DNA of 23,090 nucleotides, from the NCBI GenBank assembly GCA_020438665.1, contig JAGQUE010000232.1, positions 1 through 23,090 of the forward strand, in the 5' to 3' direction. Positions 12,376-20,045 of the stretch are shown here, in pieces. The translations under genes were made by a program, and so were the position numbers. The stretch's first letter is position 1. Each line of letters begins with the position of its first letter. A model generated the notes under the pieces. That model searched no databases. It was given only the letters and a program-made list of their open reading frames with translations, and was not told where the DNA came from. The stretch is from Nocardioidaceae bacterium (GTDB lineage Bacteria; Actinomycetota; Actinomycetes; Propionibacteriales; Nocardioidaceae).

Positions 12376-14832
12376 GTGCAGCGAGACGACGGAGCCCAGC
12401 CGCCCCCCGGGGCCCCTGGGCCGTTCGGCGGTGACCTCAGCGACCCCTTGGTAGGCCGCATCCTCGACGGTCGCTACCGCATCGGCACCCGCATCGCGCG
12501 CGGTGGGATGGCCAGTGTCTATCAGGCCTCCGACCTGCGCCTGGACCGCACGGTTGCGGTCAAGATCATGCACGCCGGACTCGGCGACGACCACGAGTTC
12601 GCCGCCCGATTCGTCCGCGAGGCCAAGGCCGCCGCGGCCATCTCCCATCCCAACGTCGTCGCCGTCTATGACCAGGGCGACGACAACGGCGTGGTGTTCC
12701 TGGCCATGGAGCTGATCACCGGCCACACGCTGCGTGACGTCATCCGCAACGACGCCCCGCTGTCCCCCGCCCGGTCGATGGCCTTCTTCGAGCCCGTCGT
12801 CGCGGCGCTCGCCGCCGCCCACCGGGCCGGCCTGATCCACCGCGACATCAAGCCCGAGAACGTGCTCATCGCCGACGACGGCAGGATCAAGGTGGCCGAC
12901 TTCGGCCTCGCCAAGGCCGTCTCGGCCGACACCCAGCACACCGCGACCGGAGGCGTTCTGATCGGGACCGTCTCCTATCTCGCCCCCGAGCTTGTCGTCG
13001 ACGGGCGGGCGGATGCCCGCGCCGATGTCTATGCGGCCGGGGTGATGCTCTACGAGATGCTGACCGGCAAGAAGCCCCACGACGGCGAGAGCCCGATCCA
13101 GGTGGCCTACAAGCACGTGCACGCCGACGTACCCGCGCCGTCGGCGCTCGTCTCCCGCATCCCGGCCTATGTCGACGCGCTGGTCGCACGGGCCACGAGC
13201 CGCGACCGCAGCCTGCGCCCGGCCGATGCGACGGTGCTGCTCCACCAAGTACGCCGCGTCGGCCAGGCCCTGGCCGAGGGCGTCGTCGACGACCCCGAGC
13301 TGGTGGCCGACCTGATGCCGGCCACCATCCCCGAGCCGGCCGAGCTGGGGGCGGCGGAGGACATCGAGGACACCATCGCCGAACCGGTCCGGCCGGTCGC
13401 GGCTGCCGGCGTCGGCTTCGGTGTGCCCGTGGTCGATGCCGCCGTCGAGGATGCCGAGGGCAACACCCAGCCCCGGTCGGTGCCCGTGGTCGACGAGGAG
13501 CTCGTCGAGGACTGGCACGAGATGGACGAGGCCGGCGACGTCCCTGCCCAGGGCCAGGCGTTCGACCAGCCCTCCTATGACCAGGACCGGCCCTACGACC
13601 AGGAGAGCGACCGCCGCTTCGACATCGATGCGGTCGCCGACGAGGACCTGGCCGCCGCGTTCGCCCCCAGCGCCGCGGCCGCCGTCGCCGGTGCGGTCGA
13701 CCTGGCTGCCGCCCCCCAGCCCGGCTCGATGGCCGTCGGCCCCGCCGTCGAGCCCCCACGCGGCCGGACGGCCCACTCCGGTCCCCAGGACGGCCCCGCC
13801 GCCTGGGGCGCCTCCTCCTACCACGAGGCCACCGCCGCGATCCCCGGCTTGCGCGCCCCCGACGAGACCCGGCCACCGGCCGGCGGCCGGGGTCGACCCC
13901 CCAAGGCACCCAAGCCGCCCAAGCCACCGCGGCAACGCCGCTCGCTGCGCGGGCCGCTGCTCGTGCTGCTGTCCGTGCTCCTCATCGCCGGCGCCGCCAC
14001 GGGCGCCTGGTGGTACGGCATCGGCCGCTACACCACGACGCCCGGCCTCCTCGGGCTCACCCAGGCGCAGGCCGAGGCCAAGCTGGCCGAGGCGGGACTC
14101 GATGTCGAGGTGGCCGACCCCCAATACTCCGAGGAGGTCGCCAAGGGCGAGATCATCCAGACCGACCCGCCCCCCGGCACCAAGATCCTGCGCAGCGGTT
14201 CGGTGACCATCACCGTGTCGCTGGGCAAGGAGCGCTACAAGGTGCCCGACGTCGTCGGCAAGACCGAGGACAAGGCCCAAGACCTCATCGCCGCCCGCAA
14301 CCTCGCCTTCGGCGAGAGCAAGCGCGTCTTCAGCGAGACCGTCGAGAAGGGGCGCGTGATCTCCTCCGATCCCAAGGCGGGCGTCAAGCTCAAGCGCGAC
14401 AGCGTCGTCAACCTGGTCGTGTCCAAGGGCCGCCAGCCGATCCGGTTCACCGACTGGACCGGCAAGAGCGCCGATGCCGCCAAGAAGGCCTTGGAGGCCA
14501 AGGGTCTCGTGGTCGACATCAGCAACGAGGAATACTCCGACACCGTCCCGGCGGGCTATGTGATCACCCAGGACCCGGCAACCGGGCCGCTCTACAAGGG
14601 CGACAAGATCACGCTGATCGTCTCCAAGGGTCCCGAGATGATCCAGATCCCCAAGCAAGGGGTCATCGCCGCCGGGGTGGACGCTGCCCGGGCGACGCTC
14701 GAGGGTCTCGGCTTCGTGGTCAAGGTCGAGCAGGCTCCCGACTACCTCGGCCTCGGCTTCGTCAAGAACACCGACCCGCCGGCGGGGTCGTCGGTCCCCA
14801 AGGGGAGCACCATCACGTTGTTCGTCATCTGA
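12376..14832 (+). CDS. PASTA-repeat Ser/Thr protein kinase, PknL/PknB type
   Basis: An 818-residue membrane kinase. The kinase domain spans about 34-300: GGMASVY (43-49), VAVKI with Lys63, HRDIKPEN (155-162, catalytic Asp157), DFG (175-177), and an activation loop ending GTVSYLAPE. An acidic/Pro-rich linker runs to about 520, with a basic patch just before one TM helix at about 527-548. Four extracellular PASTA repeats follow (about 552-620, 621-687, 688-756, 757-818). PASTA kinases sense muropeptides or lipid II and control cell wall synthesis. Its gene position matches mycobacterial pknL, which lacks PASTA repeats (from memory), so this is either a PknB-like kinase at the pknL locus or an ancestral form. 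Its stop overlaps the nfo start (TGATG). Confidence 0.93.
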   Translation: MQRDDGAQPPPGAPGPFGGDLSDPLVGRILDGRYRIGTRIARGGMASVYQASDLRLDRTVAVKIMHAGLGDDHEFAARFVREAKAAAAISHPNVVAVYDQGDDNGVVFLAMELITGHTLRDVIRNDAPLSPARSMAFFEPVVAALAAAHRAGLIHRDIKPENVLIADDGRIKVADFGLAKAVSADTQHTATGGVLIGTVSYLAPELVVDGRADARADVYAAGVMLYEMLTGKKPHDGESPIQVAYKHVHADVPAPSALVSRIPAYVDALVARATSRDRSLRPADATVLLHQVRRVGQALAEGVVDDPELVADLMPATIPEPAELGAAEDIEDTIAEPVRPVAAAGVGFGVPVVDAAVEDAEGNTQPRSVPVVDEELVEDWHEMDEAGDVPAQGQAFDQPSYDQDRPYDQESDRRFDIDAVADEDLAAAFAPSAAAAVAGAVDLAAAPQPGSMAVGPAVEPPRGRTAHSGPQDGPAAWGASSYHEATAAIPGLRAPDETRPPAGGRGRPPKAPKPPKPPRQRRSLRGPLLVLLSVLLIAGAATGAWWYGIGRYTTTPGLLGLTQAQAEAKLAEAGLDVEVADPQYSEEVAKGEIIQTDPPPGTKILRSGSVTITVSLGKERYKVPDVVGKTEDKAQDLIAARNLAFGESKRVFSETVEKGRVISSDPKAGVKLKRDSVVNLVVSKGRQPIRFTDWTGKSADAAKKALEAKGLVVDISNEEYSDTVPAGYVITQDPATGPLYKGDKITLIVSKGPEMIQIPKQGVIAAGVDAARATLEGLGFVVKVEQAPDYLGLGFVKNTDPPAGSSVPKGSTITLFVI

Positions 14833-15743
14833 TGGGGGTCGGCTCCACCGATCCCGCGCGTCGCAACCCGGTCGGGACCCACGTCCTCGTCGGCGCCGGC
14901 CTCGTCAACGGGGCGCTCGCGTCCGCCCTCGAGCTGGGGTGCGAGGCGTTCCAGGTCTTCGCCGGCAACCCCCGCGGGTGGGCCCACGCGGCGGGCGACC
15001 CCGCCGTCGACCGGGCGTTCCGAGACGCGACGGAGGAGCGGGGGCTGCGGGTCGTCGTCCACGCGCCGTACCTCGTCAACCTCGGCTCGCCCACCGAGGA
15101 CACCTTCCGCCGCTCGGTCGCCAGCGTGGCGCACCACCTGAGCCGCGCTGCGGCGATCGGAGCCGAGGGGCTGGTGGTCCACACCGGCTCCTACGTCGAC
15201 CCCAGCGACAGCGACCGGCGGTTCGCGACCGCGCTCGCCCAGGTGCGCGAGGGACTGCTGCCCGTGCTGGACGCCCTCGGCGACGACGGCGCCCCCTGGC
15301 TGCTGCTCGAGCCGACCGCCGGTCAGGGACGGTCGCTGTGCAGCGGGGTGCCCGACCTGACCGCCTATCTCACGGCGCTCGACCACCACCCCCGGGTCGG
15401 GATCTGCCTGGATACCTGCCACGTGTTCGCGGCCGGTGCGGCCCTCGACGTGCCGGGCGGCGCCACGGTGCTGCTCGACGACCTCGAGCACGTCGCCGGC
15501 CCGGGACGGCTCCGGCTGATCCACGCCAACGACTCCAAGGACGGTCGCGGGTCGGCCAAGGACCGCCACGAGCGCATCGGAGAGGGCCACATCGGCTCGG
15601 GCGCGTTCATCGAGCTGTTCGCCCACCCCACCACGGCCGGGGTTCCGTTCATCCTCGAGACGCCCGGGTCGCGTGGGTTCGAGAACGGCGACATCCCCGT
15701 CCTCAAGGACCTGCGGCTCCGGGCCCGGGCGGCCGCCCGGTGA
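14832..15743 (+). CDS. nfo: Deoxyribonuclease IV (AP endonuclease, EndoIV)
   Basis: A 303-residue TIM-barrel enzyme that cuts abasic sites in base-excision repair. All nine zinc ligands of E. coli EndoIV can be placed: His77 (HAPYLVN), His117 (VVHTGSY), Glu160 (LLEPTAGQG), Asp194 and His197 (CLDTCHVFAAG), His231 (IHANDSKD), Asp244 and His246 (KDRHERIGEGHIG), and Glu276 (ILETPG). The ATG overlaps the kinase stop by one base, and its own stop overlaps the EamA gene's GTG by 3 bases, so kinase, nfo and exporter form one tightly coupled transcript. Why a cell-wall kinase and a DNA-repair enzyme share a transcript is unclear. Confidence 0.93.
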   Translation: MGVGSTDPARRNPVGTHVLVGAGLVNGALASALELGCEAFQVFAGNPRGWAHAAGDPAVDRAFRDATEERGLRVVVHAPYLVNLGSPTEDTFRRSVASVAHHLSRAAAIGAEGLVVHTGSYVDPSDSDRRFATALAQVREGLLPVLDALGDDGAPWLLLEPTAGQGRSLCSGVPDLTAYLTALDHHPRVGICLDTCHVFAAGAALDVPGGATVLLDDLEHVAGPGRLRLIHANDSKDGRGSAKDRHERIGEGHIGSGAFIELFAHPTTAGVPFILETPGSRGFENGDIPVLKDLRLRARAAAR

Positions 15744-16633
15744 CCGACACCCGCCGCACCCACCTGCTGGCGACCCTGGCGCTCGTCGGCATCACCGCCG
15801 CGTGGGGATCGACCTTCTTCATGACCAAGGACCTCCTCGAGCGGCTGCCCCTGCTGGACTACCTCGCGGTCCGGTTCACCATCGCCGGGCTCTTCCTCGT
15901 CGTCCTCGCGCCGCGATCGCTCCGGTCCCTGTCCGGGTCGTCGGCCAAGCACGCCGTCGTCCTCGGCGCGATGTATGGCGTCGCCCAGGTGCTGCAGACC
16001 GCCGGCCTCACGTTGACGCCCGCGAGTGTGGCCGGCTTCATCACCGGCATGTACGTCGTGCTGACGCCGGTGCTCGGCGCCCTCCTGCTGCGACACCAGA
16101 TCGGCGGCTGGACCTGGTTCGCCGTCGCGCTCGCGATGACGGGCCTCGGGGTGCTCACGCTCGACGGGCTGTCGATCGGCTACGGCGAGGCGCTGGTCCT
16201 CGTCTCGACCGTCCTCTATGCCGGCCACATCGTCGGGCTGGGGGTGTGGTCCAGGCCCGACATGGCCATCGGGATGTCGATCGTGCAGCTGCTCGTCATC
16301 GCCGTGATCGCCTGGGTGGTGACGCTGCCCGACGGGGTCCGGTTGCCCGGGTCGGCGGCCGACTGGGCCCGGCTGCTCTATATGTCGATCGTCGCGGGAG
16401 CCCTCGCGATGCTGGGCCAGACCTGGGCACAGGCCCACCTGCCTGCCGTACGCACCGCCATCATCATGGCGATGGAGCCCGTGTTCGCGGCGTTCTTCGC
16501 CGTCCTCTTCGGCGGCGAGCACGCCACCGCCCGTATGCTCGCCGGCGGACTGCTCGTGCTGGCCGCGATGATCCTCGTCGAGACCCTCCCGCGGCGCCGG
16601 GTCGAGGCCGAGGTCACCCACCTCGGCGTGTGA
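15740..16633 (+). CDS. EamA/DMT family transporter
   Basis: A 297-residue integral membrane protein with about ten hydrophobic helices in two EamA repeats. The first begins LALVGITAAWGSTFFMTKDLL and contains the RFTIAGLFLV helix; the second begins GYGEALVLVSTVLYAGHIVGLG and ends AAFFAVLFGGEHATARMLAGGLLVLAAMILVE. These are typical of the drug/metabolite transporter superfamily, which exports amino acids and other metabolites; the substrate is unknown. The GTG start overlaps the nfo stop. It lies upstream of the aromatic-pathway gene aroF but is separated from it by a dedicated promoter and attenuator. Confidence 0.87.
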   Translation: MTDTRRTHLLATLALVGITAAWGSTFFMTKDLLERLPLLDYLAVRFTIAGLFLVVLAPRSLRSLSGSSAKHAVVLGAMYGVAQVLQTAGLTLTPASVAGFITGMYVVLTPVLGALLLRHQIGGWTWFAVALAMTGLGVLTLDGLSIGYGEALVLVSTVLYAGHIVGLGVWSRPDMAIGMSIVQLLVIAVIAWVVTLPDGVRLPGSAADWARLLYMSIVAGALAMLGQTWAQAHLPAVRTAIIMAMEPVFAAFFAVLFGGEHATARMLAGGLLVLAAMILVETLPRRRVEAEVTHLGV

Positions 16634-16703
16634 GCCGCCGTGCCTCTCGCGCCGCTGCGGACCGGATCGTGGAACGCCGCGCCCGGGATCGGCAGGCCTG
16701 GGA

Positions 16704-16709
16704 TAGCGT
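16704..16709 (+). promoter_or_regulatory. -10 element TAGCGT of the aroF leader transcript
   Basis: TAGCGT is followed by 7 nt and the GTG of the leader peptide at 16717, so the transcript probably starts at the leader codon itself. No clear -35 hexamer is visible. Confidence 0.6.
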
Positions 16710-16716
16710 CCCTCCC

Positions 16717-16776
16717 GTGAGGCACGCCTATTTCTTTGGCCACCTGCCGGGAGCACCCGGGCAGGGCGGTCGCTGA
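16717..16776 (+). CDS. Putative aromatic leader peptide of aroF (attenuator)
   Basis: A 19-residue reading frame, VRHAYFFGHLPGAPGQGGR, ending in TGA. It contains consecutive Tyr-Phe-Phe codons TAT TTC TTT. TAT and TTT are very rare in this GC-rich sequence, which argues that they were selected. The frame starts 7 nt after a -10 element, ends 92 bp before aroF, and is followed by a hairpin inside the frame (16744-16764) and a terminator-like hairpin (16797-16822). This layout matches ribosome-mediated attenuation: starvation for Phe/Tyr stalls the ribosome on the YFF codons and allows read-through into the DAHP synthase gene. Confidence 0.7.
   Translation: MRHAYFFGHLPGAPGQGGR
16744..16764 (+). 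promoter_or_regulatory. Leader hairpin after the Tyr-Phe-Phe codons
   Basis: CTGCCGGG pairs with CCCGGGCAG across an AGCA loop (8 bp with one bulged G). It lies directly downstream of the YFF codons, where a stalled ribosome would interfere with it. GGGCG at 16764-16768 can also pair with CGCCC (16799-16803) in the terminator's 5' arm, giving a possible antiterminator. Confidence 0.45.
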
Positions 16777-16796
16777 CACTCGCCCCACCCCCACCC

Positions 16797-16822
16797 AACG
16801 CCCCGGCTGATCGCGGGGCGTT
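16797..16822 (+). terminator. Attenuator terminator upstream of aroF
   Basis: AACGCCCCG (16797-16805), an 8-nt loop, then CGGGGCGTT (16814-16822): a perfect 9-bp GC-rich stem 46 nt before the aroF ATG. There is only a weak U-run (UUCGUCAU), common for actinobacterial terminators. Confidence 0.6.
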
Positions 16823-16867
16823 CGTCATGTCCGGCCCGCGGCGCGGCCCCACCGAAAGAAGGAACCC

Positions 16868-17938
16868 ATGGTCGTCGTGATGGCCCCCGGGGCCACCGAG
16901 GAGGACGTGGCCCGCGTCGTCGCCCGCGTCGAGGAGGTCGGCGGCGCCGCGTTCGTCTCCACCGGCGTCTCGCGCACCATCATCGGCCTGGTGGGAGACA
17001 TCGACTCCTTCCACGGACTCAACCTGCGCACCCTGCCCGGCGTCGCGGACGTCCACCGAATCTCCGACCCCCACAAGCTGGTCAGCCGGCAGCACCACCC
17101 CGAGCGGTCCACGGTCTGGGTCGGCAGCGACCACCCCGTCCCGATCGGGCCCGACACGTTCACATTCATCGCCGGGCCGTGCGCCGTCGAGACGCTCGAC
17201 CAGACCCTCGAGGCGGCCCGGATGGCCAAGGCCGCCGGCGCCACGCTGCTGCGCGGCGGGGCCTACAAGCCGCGGACGTCGCCGTACGCCTTCCAGGGGC
17301 TCGGGGTGGCCGGGCTGGAGATCCTCGACGAAGCCCGGCGGCAGACCGGGCTGCCGGTCGTCACCGAGGTCGTCGACGCCCGGGACGTGGCGGTCGTGGC
17401 GGAGCACGCCGACATGCTCCAAGTGGGCACCCGCAACATGGCCAACTTCGGCCTGCTCCAGGCCGTCGGTGACGCCGGCAGGCCGGTCCTCCTCAAACGG
17501 GGCATGACCGCCACCATCGAGGAGTGGCTGATGGCGGCGGAGTACGTCGCTCAGCGCGGCAACCTCGACGTCGTCCTGTGCGAGCGAGGCATCCGCTCCT
17601 TCGACCCGTCGACGCGCAACACCCTGGACATCTCGGCGGTACCCGTCGTGCAGGCCACGAGCCACCTGCCGATCATCGTCGACCCCTCGCACGCTGCGGG
17701 TCGCAAGGACCTCGTGCTGCCGCTGTCGCGAGCGGCGATCGCGGTCGGTGCCGATGGCGTCATCGTCGACGTGCACCCCCACCCGGAGACCGCCCTCGTC
17801 GACGGGGCGCAGGCCCTGGTCGACTCCGACCTGCGCGCTCTCGCCCAGACGGTGCGCCAGCTCCCGGCGGTGCTGGGCCGCGTCGATGCCAGCCAGTGGC
17901 TCGCGGCGAGCCCGGCGCGCCCGGATCCGGCCCAGTAG
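16868..17938 (+). CDS. aroF: 3-deoxy-7-phosphoheptulonate (DAHP) synthase, type I-beta
   Basis: A 356-residue enzyme that condenses phosphoenolpyruvate and erythrose 4-phosphate, the first step of the shikimate pathway. Residues 1-70 form a ferredoxin-like regulatory domain (VVVMAPGATEEDVARVVARVEEVGG, ending DVHRISDPHKL) typical of type I-beta enzymes. The barrel follows: IAGPCAVE with metal ligand Cys105, LLRGGAYKPRTSPYAFQG (127-144), LQVGTRNMANF (184-194), VLLKRGM (207-213), and IIVDPSHAAGRKD with His275. AAGGA lies 6 nt before the ATG. The upstream leader peptide and terminator suggest control by Phe/Tyr supply. A second, unrelated class II DAHP synthase is encoded 2.1 kb downstream on the other strand. 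Confidence 0.93.
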   Translation: MVVVMAPGATEEDVARVVARVEEVGGAAFVSTGVSRTIIGLVGDIDSFHGLNLRTLPGVADVHRISDPHKLVSRQHHPERSTVWVGSDHPVPIGPDTFTFIAGPCAVETLDQTLEAARMAKAAGATLLRGGAYKPRTSPYAFQGLGVAGLEILDEARRQTGLPVVTEVVDARDVAVVAEHADMLQVGTRNMANFGLLQAVGDAGRPVLLKRGMTATIEEWLMAAEYVAQRGNLDVVLCERGIRSFDPSTRNTLDISAVPVVQATSHLPIIVDPSHAAGRKDLVLPLSRAAIAVGADGVIVDVHPHPETALVDGAQALVDSDLRALAQTVRQLPAVLGRVDASQWLAASPARPDPAQ

Positions 17939-17941
17939 GCT
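17936..17941 (+). promoter_or_regulatory. -10 candidate of the zinc-ribbon membrane protein gene
   Basis: TAGGCT overlaps the TAG stop of aroF. Transcription would begin near 17948, leaving a short leader with GGAGGGGG before the ATG at 17973. Confidence 0.4.
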
Positions 17942-17972
17942 CGACGGGAGACCGAACGTCGCGGAGGGGGCC

Positions 17973-18983
17973 ATGACGAGCTGTGTCCGGTGCGGCCGCG
18001 AGGCCGGCGGCGGGAGCTTCTGCGTGCAGTGCGGCCTCCCGCTCGGGAGCGTCGACACCGACACGGCCGAGCGCCCTGCCGTCCCTGCGCCGGGGCGGCA
18101 TGCGGGTCAGGTCCCCCCACCGGCGCAGCGCCCCGCCCCGCCTCCGCCGCCCCATCCGGGCGCGCCGCCCTCCAACGCCCGGTTCCCGCTCTATGCCGAC
18201 CAGGTGCCCGCGTCCACGACCGCACCGCCGACCGGGCCGCCACCCCGGCGAGCGATGCCGGTCACGCCACCGGGACCCCCCGGGCCCGTCGAGCGGACGG
18301 CACCTCGACCGGGCCGCCGTCATCATCTCCCGGTGGTCATCGCCGCGATCGCCGTGCTCCTGCTCGCCGTCCTCGCCGGGCTGTGGTGGTGGCTCCAGCC
18401 CGGGTCCGGCGAGCGACCATCGGCAACGAGCTCGTCCCCGGGGACCGGTGCCACGTCGTCGGGCGGGGCCTCCTCCGACGGCTCCTCCGGCTCGCCCGAC
18501 GACCTGCTGGCGGGCGTGCGTGCCGACGTACCGGACGTCGCCCCAGCGGGCCGGGACGTCAACGGCAACCCGATCGACTATGGCGCCGACAACCTCTTCG
18601 ACGACGACCCGCAGACCGCGTGGCGGATGCCGGGCAGCGGGGCCGGCGACGATGTCGTGATCCGCCTGGACCGCCCCGCGACCATCACGAGGGTCGGGCT
18701 CATCAACGGCTATGCCAAGGTCGACCGTGACGCCCAGGGTGACGATGTGCGCTGGTACCCGCGCAACCGCCGCATCCTCACCGTCGAGTGGCGCTTCGAC
18801 GACGGCACCACGCTGACCCAGAAGCTCCAGCAGCGCCCCGGGCTGCAGACCATCGACGTCCCCGACGTGACCACGCAGACCGTGACCCTCCATCTCGTCC
18901 GGGTATCGCCTCCCAAGCCCGGCCGGCTGGGCCGCGACTACACCGCCATCAGCGACGTGCTGCTCCGCGGCACCCCGTCCTGA
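17973..18983 (+). CDS. Zinc-ribbon, single-TM protein with C-terminal NADase-type glycan-binding-like domain
   Basis: A 336-residue membrane protein. The N-terminal zinc ribbon has Cys4-x2-Cys7 and Cys17-x2-Cys20. A Pro-rich cytoplasmic linker (about 33-115) follows, then one TM helix (about 119-141). A Ser/Gly-rich stalk (145-175) leads to an extracellular beta domain (about 190-336) containing DDDPQTAWRMPGSG, ITRVGLINGYAKV, WYPRNRRILTVEWRFDDG and LQTIDVPDVTTQTVTLHLVRV. I recognise this discoidin-like domain as the one annotated NADase-type glycan-binding in related proteins; it may bind cell-wall sugars. The function is unknown. GGAGG precedes the ATG. A possible link to the PASTA kinase is only suggested by the shared inside-TM-outside layout. 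Confidence 0.8.
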   Translation: MTSCVRCGREAGGGSFCVQCGLPLGSVDTDTAERPAVPAPGRHAGQVPPPAQRPAPPPPPHPGAPPSNARFPLYADQVPASTTAPPTGPPPRRAMPVTPPGPPGPVERTAPRPGRRHHLPVVIAAIAVLLLAVLAGLWWWLQPGSGERPSATSSSPGTGATSSGGASSDGSSGSPDDLLAGVRADVPDVAPAGRDVNGNPIDYGADNLFDDDPQTAWRMPGSGAGDDVVIRLDRPATITRVGLINGYAKVDRDAQGDDVRWYPRNRRILTVEWRFDDGTTLTQKLQQRPGLQTIDVPDVTTQTVTLHLVRVSPPKPGRLGRDYTAISDVLLRGTPS

Positions 18984-19043
18984 CCCGGAGGTGGCAGCTC
19001 AGGCTCACCGAGGTCGCCGAACGGCCCGCGGCGGGAGGTGCCG

Positions 19044-20045
19044 TCAGCGGGCGGGCAGTGATGCCAGCACCTGGGCGGCGGCGTGCGCGTCGGCCCGGGA
19101 GACGTCGAGATGGGTGACCAGCCGGACCGTCGTCGGCCCGACCGTGGAGACCCGCACCCCCTGCTCGGCGGCGGCGACGACGAAGCCCGGCGCATCGGCG
19201 CGCTCCAGCACGACGATGTTGGACTCGATCGTCGCCGGGTCGACCCCGGCGGCCTCGGCCAGCAGCCGTGCGTGCTCATGGTCCTCGGCAAGGCGGTCGA
19301 TGTGGTGGTCGAGGGCATGCAGGCCGGCCGCCGCGAGGATGCCGACCTGGCGCATGCCGCCGCCCATCCGCTTGCGCCACACCCGAGCCTCGGCGATCGC
19401 GTCGGCCGGGCCGATCACGAGAGAACCGACCGGGGCGCCGAGCCCCTTGGACAGGCAGACCGCCATCAGGTCGGCGACGGCGCCATAGGCCGCCAGCGGC
19501 ACACCGGTCGCGACGTGCGCGTTCCAGATGCGGGCACCGTCCAGGTGGACGGCGATGCCCTTCTCATCGGCGAAGTCGCGCAGCTCGTGGAGCGTGGCGA
19601 GTGGCGTCACCGTGCCACCGGCGAAGTTGTGGGTGTTCTCCACCGACACGGCGGCGGTCCGGACGAAGAACGGGCCCATGTCGGGAGCGAACATCCGGCG
19701 TACGGCGGCGAGGTCGACGTGTCCCCGGGCGTGGGACCAGGTGCGCATCGTCAGGCCCGTATAGGCCCCGTGGGCACCGAGCTCGGCTCGGGCGATGTGG
19801 GCCGAGGACTCGCACAGCACCTCCTGCCCGGCGGACACGAGGGCGCGGACGGCGAGCAGGTTGGCCATGGACCCGGTGGGCGTGAACAGCGCCGCCTCAT
19901 GGCCGAACAGGCCGGCCACCCGCTCCTGGAGGGCCAGCACGGTCGGGTCCTCGCCGAACACGTCGTCGCCGACCTCGGCACCCGCCATCGCGGCACGCAT
20001 CGCCTCGGTGGGCCGGGTGAGCGTGTCGGAGCGGAGGTCGATCAT
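19044..20045 (-). CDS. Low-specificity L-threonine aldolase (PLP enzyme)
   Basis: A 333-residue fold-type I PLP enzyme that cleaves L-threonine or L-allo-threonine to glycine and acetaldehyde. Motifs: DLRSDTLTRPTEAMR (3-17), VGDDVFGEDPTV (25-36), FTPTGSMANLLAV (54-66), SVENTHNFAGG (134-144), HLDGARIWNA with PLP-contacting Asp169, and the Schiff-base Lys200 in CLSKGLGAPVGS. RMGGGMRQVG follows, as is usual. Its ATG overlaps the stop of aroG by 4 bases (ATGA), so it is co-transcribed with the class II DAHP synthase. The metabolic logic of this pairing is not obvious. Confidence 0.92.
   Translation of the reverse strand: MIDLRSDTLTRPTEAMRAAMAGAEVGDDVFGEDPTVLALQERVAGLFGHEAALFTPTGSMANLLAVRALVSAGQEVLCESSAHIARAELGAHGAYTGLTMRTWSHARGHVDLAAVRRMFAPDMGPFFVRTAAVSVENTHNFAGGTVTPLATLHELRDFADEKGIAVHLDGARIWNAHVATGVPLAAYGAVADLMAVCLSKGLGAPVGSLVIGPADAIAEARVWRKRMGGGMRQVGILAAAGLHALDHHIDRLAEDHEHARLLAEAAGVDPATIESNIVVLERADAPGFVVAAAEQGVRVSTVGPTTVRLVTHLDVSRADAHAAAQVLASLPAR

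Noticed and set aside
11974..14658. Very long minus-strand open frame opposite the kinase (about 890 codons)
   Set aside because: It is antisense to a clear kinase and PASTA coding sequence. Its Gly/Asp/Val/Leu-rich composition is the usual mirror frame of GC-rich genes, with no recognisable domain.
15365..18064. Long minus-strand open frame opposite nfo, EamA and aroF
   Set aside because: It overlaps three well-supported genes, and its low-complexity His/Asp/Gly composition indicates a shadow frame.
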